From: Aphrocallistes beatrix
Lineage: Eukaryota; Porifera; Hexactinellida; Sceptrulophora; Aphrocallistidae
Direction: 5' to 3'
Assembly (NCBI GenBank): GCA_963281255.1
Contig: OY725490.1
Coordinates: forward strand, 6,324,001-6,388,000
DNA: 64,000 bases
In this document: positions 54,556 through 64,000 of the stretch, piece after piece
Position numbering within the stretch: the first letter of the stretch is position 1
How the letters are laid out: the number at the start of each line of letters is the position of its first letter
Program-made: the position numbers and the translations under genes
The notes under the pieces: generated by a model
Database searches by the model: none
The model's input: the letters and a program-made list of their open reading frames with translations, nothing else
Told to the model about the DNA's origin: nothing

Positions 54556-56518
54556 TGCGTTGCAACCCTGTCTCTTATTTTCTATTTGCAAGCAACATTC
54601 ATCTTATTTAACTCCATTCTTAATTCTATTATTTTAAATACTTTTTTAGATATTTTTAATGCATTTAATATATGATGTATTTTAATGGTTAGACTTTGAT
54701 ACTGACATCGCCAGTACATAACATTGTGTTAACTTTCTAATACTTTGATTTATCCGATAATTACCTAACACAGAAATCCTAAAATCTAACACAATTTCTT
54801 ATACCCCCCACTTCAATTAGTTACCATTACGGCATGCTTCAATACTAATACTAAGTTATAATCCCTACACTTGACTCTGTTAAGAGAGCTATTATAAAGT
54901 GCAAGAGAAGAGAAGAAGAATTTTATGAGATTATGAGTTCTGTGCTGAAATAATAATTCCTGATAGATATAAATTCACACTCAATGGTGACAGCTTCCTA
55001 CAGGTATTATTTGATTCTGGAAAAGGCGATATGTATGTAATGACATTTGTAACTTCAATTTGACCAAGTCATGTTTGACTTGATCAGATCAGCTCATACT
55101 TGGAACCCTACCAAATGTCAGCTGTTAACATTCTTTCGTTAACCCACGCTTGCCACAGGAATGTGTTGCGTCATTTCCGGTTTAAGCCATTTTCAATGGG
55201 GGAAGCCATACAAGTTTGGGGTTACTACTATAAATATAAAAATCCCAAGTGCTTTCAAAGGATAATTATAACATGTTTTCGTTAATTAAATATTAACTTC
55301 TATCAATTAAATTCTTAGACAAGTATGAAAGAATAAATCTGCTGTTTGTCCAGTTGTGCCATATTTGGCGTGTTTTGCAATATTGTGTTTTAATGTACTG
55401 ATGTTAGCAGAGAAGTTGTTGTTATGGTTGCCGCATTCCAGGTAGAGCATGAGAGCCTTAGAGCCATCTGCCAGAATGCATAAAACAAGGAAATACCACT
55501 GATACTATTTAATATGCAATCTCTAGTAATAAATATTCAGTTGCGTGAAGGAATGAGTCGACAACAAGATTGCTTTAGTGAATGATAATTAGGTAATGCG
55601 AAAATGGTTCGACTTTTCGAAAAAGGAAATAGTTCGAATTGCAGATTTAGGAAATAGTTCGACTTTTTGATTATGGGCTATCAATTATGTACTACTTTGA
55701 GCTCTCTTTAAGATGCAATACATAAATAAACAATAATGTACAGTGGGATGCAAATAATTTTAGTATGAAACCATTGTAATCTTTATGAATTCAATTTTTT
55801 TTCATCATCTCTTAATTAAAGTACCAGTACTAATTTTGCCTATTGTTGCGAGTTGAAACTTTTTATTATTGAGTAGTCGATTTCAAATAAATAAAATGAT
55901 TTCCAGCTCCACCCAAGTTCACCCTAATAACCATTTGAATGTTTTTTTTTCAATCGACCGCCGTTAAATCCTTTTATGGTTGATTAGCAATTGGAAATTA
56001 TAAGACTAGCACACGAACCAGAGACATAATTTCAAGTTTTAATAATGGATTGGAGTTTGAACAATTATCGGAAGAAGGTCTTGAAGCGAGTAGTAAGTTA
56101 ATCCGTCGATTTTGAGAAATTTTATCTCATAAGTTCAGCCTTGAAGATAACATTAAGGATGTTTTACCCGATTACTTTGTCAGAGTGACCCACTCCTCTT
56201 ATTTAATTAAGGATAACAAATCAGTCCCAGACGCTAGCGTGTTTAATTGAAGATATTAGTGACTTGTAAATTCACTTATCTTGCCAGAAGATCATTGAAC
56301 ATCTCATTATCTTGGATATATTTTAATTTACAAATATTTTGTAAATTGTAGCATAACTGCGATGACGTCATACTTTGCGAATCTGAAGGCTTACAAAATT
56401 TCTGATCATCTCAGTCGCATTAATAGGTTCGATAACCTATAGGTCAATAATACTTTTTTATACCTTTTCATTAACAAAAAGTGTCAATACCACCAAAATG
56501 AGGTTTCGTGCCACTGTG

Positions 56519-56862
56519 CCAAGCTTGATTAGGTATATAATTTCTTATACTCAAACAGTCTTAGTTATTATGGTCTTTAGAGAAACTGTGTTTTGTATGA
56601 TGAATTGGATTAATAAAAAATGTGTCCTGGCACCCAGCGAAAATCGCAAATCAGGGCCCGCTGCTTCTGTATAAAACGTCTTCATAATCGATGTTCCATG
56701 ACGATTTAGCACCAGATACCTTTCATTCACCATGGAAATATTTCACAAATCCATTGAGTTCATTATCAGACATGATAAAAAGTTATTCATTCGCAATTCA
56801 AATTAGGTCTATTTTGCAAAATTCCCCAAAATTGCACTTTTTTTCACATCACAAAAAAATTA
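56519..56862. repeat. Diverged fragment of the 10997-11762 mariner-like element
   Basis: Shared words are AAGCTTGATTAGGTATA-like, TTAGTTATTATGGTC, CAGCGAAAATCG, AATCAGGGCCC, TAATCGATGTTCCATGACG (inverse of the older copy) and TTTTTTCACATCAC. Both TIR ends are gone, so it is immobile. Confidence 0.65.
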
Positions 56863-57215
56863 TATATATTGATGTTGGCGGTGGAAGTGAAACAAGTTTA
56901 CAATAAACCGTAGCCTGAACAATGCATTCCATTGAGTGGGGGGCGAAATGGCAGTAACGCTTGAGTGTTGAGTGCAAGTTGTACATTTATCAGATGTTAG
57001 GACAATCAGTTGATAACTTGCCTAGAAACAACTAGCGTAGGCATTGCAGATTAACTAAATACTTGCACATATTTGGCCAAACCAGCTGATGCGTAGTATT
57101 TCTAGAAATTTGTATTTCTGTGTTTTCGCCGCGTACAGTTTAAACCCCACCAAAGTTCTGAATTGTTGTAGCGTCATTTCCTATTTAAGACATTTTGGGC
57201 TCGGAAACCCTACAA

Positions 57216-57317
57216 CAGCGTTTTTCAACCTTTTTTGGCTGTGGACCCCTAAAGCAATTTTCCTATATATTATGTGGACCACTAAGGGGTCCATGGACTC
57301 CAGGTTGGGAACCATTG
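57216..57317. mobile_element. 102-bp hAT-like MITE
   Basis: Ends CAGCGTTTTTCAACC and GGTTGGGAACCATTG lie between perfect 8-bp duplications CCCTACAA (57208-57215, 57318-57325). The interior GGACCACTAAGGGGTCCATG is shared with 31539-31659. Confidence 0.8.
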
Positions 57318-58175
57318 CCCTACAAGTTGGGGAGTTCAAACTATAAATAGAAAAGACTCCAGGACATCCGACATTATTCTACTCAAAACCAACAAATTTC
57401 ATTCATTACATATGAGGACAAGATTGCTAAGTTTGAATAAGATATATCCAAATTAATTACTCAAAATTTTCCTATGGTCATATTCTCTGGATATGTAGTA
57501 AGTATGTACGTATTCACACCTTTTGAGGTGGGTTCCATCATTGAATTTTCCATAAGGCCTTGCAACCCACCAGGTCTGCACCTTATTTAATTTATTATTT
57601 ATTAACTCGATGTGAATGTATAATACACGATACAAACTCCTAGCCTTTAAGATAAAACTAATCATAACGGTTTTAAGTCTCATCGTTGATCAGAATTACT
57701 TTTTTATTGATATTTTTGTTAAAAGTAACAGTAATAATATCTGGCTCTAGACCTGTTGAGCCTTTTGCTTATCAAATTGCAATATTCTTCATACAATTAT
57801 GTACGTATCTGTGTTGCAACTAATTAGAATTAATTACGAATTACTTATTCAATTTACCAGAAGTTGATATGAACCTTGTTATTTTATTTACTAAATGCTC
57901 AGTTCTCTCCATTACGTTTGGCGTATTGGGTTAATGAGCCTGCTTCAAGATAAAGGCGACCCCTTTACATAGATTGAAAGCGTATAGTCGATAGGTCCTC
58001 CAGAATTCGTGGAGAGATTACAGATTTTTGAACTAGATATTGTTTTGTAATCCCGCGATACTTTATAATATACTCCCACTACACATTCTGTGTTACTTCA
58101 ATCATTCTAACAAAACTTTTTGAATATTTCACTAATTTTAATAAGAATTAAATAATAGTGATAAAATGGATGGGG

Positions 58176-59195
58176 TCATTGACAATAATAATAAGGGGAG
58201 GTTACTTGGTCTTTACATCTGGTATTGTCAGGACAAGGATTAGGCGTGTCAGTAATATTCCTATTAATCCTCGAGCTGATAAACTGTTTTAGATTGTAGT
58301 ACTCTAAACAGTCACTCATAATCGGGTCTGGTATCTTGAAACGAGTTTCTGTATGTCCGAGCAGTTCTGGCCTATCGGCTGGAATGATGGTAGACTTGTA
58401 GATTAGTTCGATTTGGAAGTGTACCGGGGTTCCAGGGTAGATGAATGCAAGTCTTACCTGGGAATATTGAATTGGTATGCTCAGACTTTGATTGGTGATC
58501 AATCCATGGTTTGGGTAGGTATAGGTCAGGTTAAACGAGTCCAACAGGTCTGTTCGGTCAAAACTTGTTCTCAATCGCCATTTACCTACTGTAGAGCCGA
58601 TATCCTGCGATTCTATTCGGAATCTTTCAATTTCCGTGGTATGTGGCTTGCAATTAGCACCATTCGACTGGTCCTGGTAGAATCCAGGACGGCAACTACA
58701 CTCGTAAGATCCGTGCGTATTCCTACAAATCTGTTGACAAGGTTGGTTATTTCCTGCACATTCATCCGCATCCGAACTGCAATCTGTTCCTGTCCAGCTT
58801 GGGGTGCAAGAACAGGTGTCTGGGCGAATGCAAACGCCTCCGTTCCCACAGGTTTGGGTACATTGCGGTTGGCACATACCAGATTCTGTTTCCTGATATC
58901 CTGCACAGCAGCAAGGGAGTTCTTTGTTTGTGATGTTTATTTTTTGTTTGTAAACAATCATATACCTTTCATATCGTACCAATCTCGAGGTTGAACATCT
59001 GAAAAGTGTGCGAAAATCCAAACATGGTATTGTGTAATACTCTCTTTTGATTGTTGGAAGTTTCCGAACGTAGGAAATGACTGTGGAGTATGTATAACTT
59101 ACTTTACAATTGCATTCTTTATTTCTTGCTATTTGAGAATTAACTTTTAGTGTGATGGCTAATATTAATAGATAGAATAACTTGAGTTGTTTCAT
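58176..59195 (-). CDS. Secreted EMI-EGF domain protein
   Basis: An intronless protein of 339 residues. The signal peptide is MKQLKLFYLLILAITLKVNS. Residues ~27-108 fit an EMI domain, with its spaced cysteines and the closing ELPCCCAGYQETESGMCQPQ. An EGF module follows (CTQTCGNGGVCIRPDTCSC), then a calcium-binding EGF (DADECAGNNQPCQQICRNTH, GSYECSCRPGFY). The C-terminal ~150 residues resemble nothing I recognise, with N-glycosylation sequons and a Cys-rich end (CPDNTRCKDQ). EMI plus two EGF modules recalls EGFL7/MEGF-type secreted proteins, but the C-terminus differs, so orthology is not claimed. It is the only minus-strand gene in the last 27 kb. Confidence 0.8.
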   Translation of the reverse strand: MKQLKLFYLLILAITLKVNSQIARNKECNCKVSYTYSTVISYVRKLPTIKREYYTIPCLDFRTLFRCSTSRLVRYERYMIVYKQKINITNKELPCCCAGYQETESGMCQPQCTQTCGNGGVCIRPDTCSCTPSWTGTDCSSDADECAGNNQPCQQICRNTHGSYECSCRPGFYQDQSNGANCKPHTTEIERFRIESQDIGSTVGKWRLRTSFDRTDLLDSFNLTYTYPNHGLITNQSLSIPIQYSQVRLAFIYPGTPVHFQIELIYKSTIIPADRPELLGHTETRFKIPDPIMSDCLEYYNLKQFISSRINRNITDTPNPCPDNTRCKDQVTSPYYYCQ

Positions 59196-59219
59196 TTCTG
59201 ATATAATACATTTGTGGAT

Positions 59220-61072
59220 GAGACTGACGCTTATATAGTATTTGTCTCCCAGAACTGTAACGTGATTTATCTACATGCACAATCGAACTCGATATTATGC
59301 AAACATACGACAATTTGTTTCACTTTCATGCATTTTCATAATTTTTTTCCAAAAAATTTTCATATTTAATCATTTTTAAGCTACAAACTGCCTAAACTTG
59401 AAAATGATGAATACAAATTGACTCGAGCCGTATCCATTAGAACATGTACATTAACAACCAGCTGAAATGTTTATTAATGTTTGAATTATTTATACACTAC
59501 ATATGATTTTCAAAATGAATATTGCAGCAATTAAGTAGCTAATTTATTAAACCACAATATCTTGTATACTTCTAATAATTTCAATATGACAATCATCTAC
59601 TAAACATATGTTGAACCGAAGCACATTGCAATATAATATTTTTGAGTAGGATGTTAACCAGACACTCCAGGTATATACCATACTCGTACAAGATTGAAAG
59701 TTGCAATAGAGAATCCAATTATTATAATTCTTTCATCTATGATATATAAGACTAGTTTAAAAGGAGTAGGAGGAAGAACTGTACTATATAACTATTTAGT
59801 AAATTAAATATCCATAAATTTTGATGATGAATTAATATATCAAGTCCTTTAAAGTAAAAAAAATGGAACTATTTGATGATAAGATTTTGAATCAACATTC
59901 TAAAACAGACATCTGTTTTTTAAATATGTTGCCTCATCAGGATTCCGAAGCATCAACTCGAATCATCGTTCATAAGTAGCGTGAATCTGGAAGTTGCCAT
60001 GTCAACTGAATATCTAGACCAATTTACAATTTATAATCTATCTTCTGTTAATAATTTAGAATGACAGTTGCATTCCAATGAAATAGATTTCGTTCTTTAT
60101 CGATAATTATGTTAATGACACTCGTTTTTCTTCGGAATCATACTAACAAACAGGACTAACATAATTGCATGTGTATCAGAGTTTAAGTAAAAGTTTACAT
60201 AATCTGTAGATTAATCAGGGGAATACTGCTGTGCTGTCAATTCTTGACCAACCAACTAGTGGGGATATAAATAATATCACTTCCTTCTGTTTGTCTATGA
60301 GATATTGTATACTTCCGTACGCAGAATCATGCGAACTCTGACATTCTGATTCCTACTATTTTGGGGGAACTCTTTAAATATGCAGATATGCACTTTACAT
60401 TTAATTTCCCCTAAATTTTTATACTTTTTAGAAATACTTTAGCTCGCAACTTATTTATATTTTAAAGCAGTGACAAGATCTCAACATATAATAAGAATAT
60501 TTCACAATGTCGAATCGGATTTCGCACTCGAAAGTTATGTAATTATTCATGATTTATTCATAAAAGAAGGTAATACTCATTCCGACGATGATCAACGATG
60601 AGATTTGACCTTCAAATTATTATGTTTATACATACTACAAAGTGCTGTAAAATAGGATCGTACATTGTTTTGCAAACTTTTCATAATTTATTTTGATATT
60701 TGTACTAGAACTTTCGATTTCCGTCCTAAATTCCATCACAGATGTATGAATTGACAATTATTATTGAGAAGTTAATTGATATATTGCCATCTATTTTGCA
60801 TGTACTTACAAAGAAATGTAAATTATGTTCCTAATGGAGTTATATCAAAAGTTGGTAGGTAAACAGTTGATCAAAGGAAGCAATCATTATTCGAATTATT
60901 TGCAATTGAACCGACTACTTTAACAAATGTTCAACCTACACTAAGTAGCGGATATCAAATACATATTCACTTCTTACTTCTGAGTTAAAAAATATTGCTT
61001 CATTACATTGGAAGGTACAGGTGAGTTGCGAAATCAACTGAGAGGATTCTTCGCAAGAACCAAACACTACCA
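59220..61072. other. Non-coding AT-rich gap
   Basis: I see no gene, RNA gene or bounded repeat here. It includes the promoter side of the EMI-EGF gene. Confidence 0.6.
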
Positions 61073-61253
61073 AGGTTTTTCTAGGGAGTACAAAAGGAGG
61101 CAATTCGCCCCCTTAAAATTTTTTCGCCCCCTGAACACCTGAATAAAGGTAAATGTTCATTTATACAGCAGCCAGACTCAACAGTTAACTTTACTCCTGC
61201 CCCCTCGTAAGTTTCAAATTGGCCCTCCTGATTTTATTTCTAGAAAAATCCCT
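61073..61253. mobile_element. 181-bp MITE with C-rich core
   Basis: Ends AGGTTTTTCTAGGGA and TTTCTAGAAAAATCCCT are imperfectly inverted. The core has GCCCCCTT / GCCCCCTGA runs like the nested MITE at 6414-6578. The target duplication is unclear. 61254-62583 holds nothing recognisable. Confidence 0.5.
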
Positions 61254-62583
61254 AACTACTAATGCACAATTAAAAATTCAAAAGTAGCGATAAGTAATGG
61301 CCGACCACGTTAGAACCGGATAAAAGGAGTTAATGAAATGTATCGATCTAGGAAAATAAAGTGAGTGAACACGGCAGAGAGAAAAGGCTAATACTCAATG
61401 ATAAACCATAGATCTCACTGGTAGACACTTGTGTATGTTAACATCCAATTATTCTACGTATTTTAGCTATAATATTTAAAATCTCATCATTCTGGCAATG
61501 ATCATCGCCAGTTATACAAAGATTAATATATGCAAACCGAAATAATTTATTTTTACCTATTTTACTATAAATGGATATATCTGGTTGGTTTTCTTTAGAA
61601 ACTGCATTATCTGTTTTTCGACCGACATATTTGTAGTAATTGCAATACAGCAAAACAAATGTACAGTATTCTTTTGAAATCGGACCCAAGTTGTAATATT
61701 GAACAAGTACAGTAGATATTATGATGGAGGCGACCTATGTATTTCTTTGTAATTACTTTCCGCATTTTTGTCTCTCAGCATCCTGTTGAAGAATAAAATT
61801 CTCTTCTTTCATGCTAGGCACGGATGTTGTTGCGGTTAGAACAGAAGTAAAAAAAGTTTCTTATAATACTTAGCTCAGTATACTTATAATATCTAATTCA
61901 CAAGCACAGACTTCATTTAATTAATTAATAAGTTATCCCGGCAATGTCTGTGGGGTCAAAGGTATAAATAGAAATGACCCCATTTTCATTTTCACTTTCA
62001 ATTTACTTTCACTTTAACTATAGGCATGCACGGGTGTTAATTATTACTTTGCCACTCAACGACTCCATAATTGTTCAATCAGCTGAACTAGAATAGAATG
62101 TAGACGCCATAGAAAATTAGAGATAATAGAAAATTGGATACGTCTTTGATTAATTTGAACTTTTTGAATAAATACATTTGAAAATGACATCACATTACTT
62201 TTGAGAAGGTTTCAAGAGGAATTAGTCTTCAATGCAGGTTAATTGTTAGCTTATGTAACTGTTATTGTTTTAAGAGCTCAGCAAACTAATAACTACTACT
62301 GACTACTCTCTACACTTAGCAATGACGAGTCATTTGCGATAGATACCCTTCAATTTGGATTAGGTCACTTAATGACGACTTGAACTCAAACTTAAAAATC
62401 GAAATTTGAAGCTGGTGAAGTGTTATCTGAAATACTAAATGACGATACCATTAAATTGAACTACAGCTGAGCTATGACGTATGTGTAATAATTATATAAT
62501 AATTATTTTAATTAGCAATACATCATTTAATCACGACACAATAAATCGTCAGTGCCGCTAGTATTTGAGATAAATTATATATA

Positions 62584-62892
62584 CACTACCCGGACAAAAG
62601 TATTCTACCACCACGAAAACTTCCATACAAATAGTATTAAATTTGATCTATTAAAAAAGGAACGTCCTTAAACAGTAGAAAATTATCAACCTATGCCACT
62701 TTGTGTCACTAAACGCCATCATATATAATGGCTGTGACTTGGGACAAGTAGCATCAAGTTTCAAATGTTGTTATTTATTAACTTGGGAGTTAGTAATTAA
62801 GCAAGAGTACATATTCCTTTATGAATAGACCCACTTTAATACTATTTGTATGGAGGTTTCTGTGGTGGTCGAATACTTTTGTCCGGGTACTG
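62584..62892. mobile_element. 309-bp Tc1-like MITE
   Basis: Ends CACTACCCGGACAAAAGTAT and ATACTTTTGTCCGGGTACTG lie between TA dinucleotides (62582-62583, 62893-62894). Arms of ~55 bases extend to CATACAAATAGTATTAAA. A solitary related end (TTCTTTTGTCCGGTTAGTG) lies at about 63415-63433. Confidence 0.8.
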
Positions 62893-63002
62893 TAGATTCA
62901 TAGTTTACGGCTGTATTTTTATTGATGAACCTATGGCGACAATCCCAAAAGGGGATTAATTGCAAACATTTCTCACCAAGTATAACTTGCTATGCATTGT
63001 GC

Positions 63003-63320
63003 AGGGATTTAAAAGGTAGTAAGTAAATATTCTAGATGGCGGGCAAAAAGAAAGTAGCAAGTAAATTTCGCGGACACCTTGAGATATTGGACATAGTTAA
63101 CATTAAGAACATTCTGATTCTGAATTACTCAAATAGTTTTACAAATCGCAGATACACACTCGTTTCGGTCTTACACTACTAGTCTTACACTAGCAAGTAA
63201 AAAAAAAAGTAGTGAGTAGGTAAACTAAAACTAAAATGGAGGAAAAAATAAAGTAGCGAGTAAAGGGTTGGCAAAAAAATATGTCCCCCACAACTTTTTT
63301 TTGCCAGTTCTGGAATCCCT
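63003..63320. mobile_element. TAGCAAGTAAA-family MITE
   Basis: Ends AGGGATTTAAAAGGTAG and CAGTTCTGGAATCCCT are inverted, with internal AGTAGCAAGTAAA words. It is the third and longest complete copy of this family. A solitary leader of the 500-bp repeat (AATCGAGTTTTAATAATA, reverse) lies at about 63450-63470. Confidence 0.7.
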
Positions 63321-63714
63321 TAGAGTTTGAATACATTTCCCTTCATGAAAAGATCTAATTTACTACGATTTGTACGATAAATTAGTAGAAATTAGTAGGT
63401 ATTAGTATACAAATTCTTTTGTCCGGTTAGTGTACTATATATGTATACACAAAAATCGAGTTTTAATAATATAAATGAAATATTGGTAAAAAAATTGTCA
63501 TCCGGACTAGTTAGAGTGTGCCAGTTCTCCGCTCTGGACTCCTAGGTCTAAAATCCTTTTTGAGATGGATTGGTCTTGGTCTTACTCTAGAATGGATGGC
63601 CTACTTCATATCTGCTCCTTATTTTTTTAATTTTTTAATATATTGTATATTATTTTTTAATATATTGTATTTTTTAACAAAAATCTGTTAGAAATCTAAT
63701 CTATTATAATTGCT

Positions 63715-64000
63715 ATGGCGAGCAATTCTTTTCAAATGAGAGAGATCGAGTCTAGTCTGGAAGAGCACAGCACTCAACTCCAGCAGGTGGAGAGCGCCCT
63801 GGAACAGACGCCAGAGAACGAAGAACTCCTCCAGCTGAAATCAGATTTAGAACAGCTGATTGGCATCACACAGGTGTTGCTACATGGAGGAGATGGAAGC
63901 AAGCGGACGAGCGAAACTGTAAAGCAAACTGGTCCTGTGAAATGCCAGTGGAAAAAGGGGGACCGTTGTTTAGCCAAGTGGTCTAAAGATGGACAACACT
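63715..64000 (+). CDS. SMNDC1: SMNDC1/SPF30 survival motor neuron domain protein, 5' part
   Basis: The frame is open from ATG at 63715 to the window edge, giving 95 residues. The N-terminal helix LEEHSTQLQQVESALEQTPE and ENEELLQLKSDLEQLIGITQ match the SPF30 coiled N-terminus. CQWKKGDRCLAKWSKDGQ is the first strand of its Tudor domain, which binds dimethylarginine on Sm proteins. The protein is an essential U2 snRNP/tri-snRNP assembly factor in the nucleus. The remaining ~140 residues lie beyond the window. Confidence 0.9.
   Translation, partial: MASNSFQMREIESSLEEHSTQLQQVESALEQTPENEELLQLKSDLEQLIGITQVLLHGGDGSKRTSETVKQTGPVKCQWKKGDRCLAKWSKDGQH

Larger units (their letters stand above)
54556..58175. 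other. 3.6-kb non-coding gap
   Basis: No supportable gene. It contains a decayed mariner-like foldback fragment (about 56519-56862) and a hAT-like MITE (57216-57317), listed separately. The rest is AT-rich and unremarkable. Confidence 0.6.

Noticed and set aside
1..64000. tRNA, rRNA or hammerhead ribozyme genes
   Set aside because: I scanned for T-loop GGTTCGA-type boxes and CTGATGAG/GAAA cores. The few hits lacked the partner elements or stems. A covariance-model scan would be decisive.

Overview
The window is nuclear DNA of an invertebrate metazoan. It has AT-rich intergenic DNA, GT-AG introns and animal-type genes (HFM1/MER3 helicase, PRPF18, IMMP2L, SMNDC1, MGAT4, UDP-glucuronosyltransferases, EMI/EGF and EGF-laminin G secreted proteins, NHL beta-propellers). 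I cannot name the phylum from sequence alone. There is no CRISPR array, operon or other prokaryotic organisation.

Layout. 1-21.8 kb is repeat-dominated. It holds three near-identical intronless SAM methyltransferase genes (3.9 kb minus, 12.7 kb plus, 19.4 kb plus), one NHL gene (16.9 kb), and a dense nest of transposon relics. The relics include a decayed P-element-like THAP transposon (5635-8177), a 1.1-kb foldback relative beside it (8191-9255), and a 32-bp head-to-head TIR palindrome at 3171-3202 that looks like a P-type excision footprint. 21.8-29.4 kb carries the meiotic helicase HFM1 (four exons, reading frame checked across every junction) and a reticulon/ARL6IP1-like ER membrane protein. 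29.9-34.9 kb carries two divergent UGT genes whose C-terminal halves are almost identical, plus a third 5' UGT relic. 35.6-47.2 kb is gene-rich: NHL protein 2, IMMP2L, MGAT4-type GlcNAc transferase, NHL protein 3, an AKR5-type aldo-keto reductase, PRPF18, and a four-exon aldo-keto reductase. 48.3-54.6 kb is one large secreted protein gene: about three copies of an N-terminal repeat, 17 EGF modules, two laminin-G-like domains and a Kazal-like C-terminus. It has an apparent 1-nt frameshift in exon 1. 58.2-59.2 kb is a secreted EMI-EGF protein on the minus strand. The window ends inside exon 1 of SMNDC1/SPF30. Most of 54.6-58.1 and 59.2-63.7 kb is non-coding, with scattered MITEs.

How it fits together. 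The genes do not form one pathway. The coherent story is genome dynamics. Local gene families (methyltransferase x3, UGT x2 plus a relic, NHL x3) show signs of duplication and gene conversion, and they are embedded in many short TIR elements. Several elements keep readable target-site duplications: 7 bp for the P-like family, 8 bp for hAT-like, 9 bp for Mutator-like, TA for mariner/pogo-like. The P-like family gives the most informative signal: a transposon with a THAP domain, derived foldbacks, and a candidate excision scar retaining 17 nt of one TIR.
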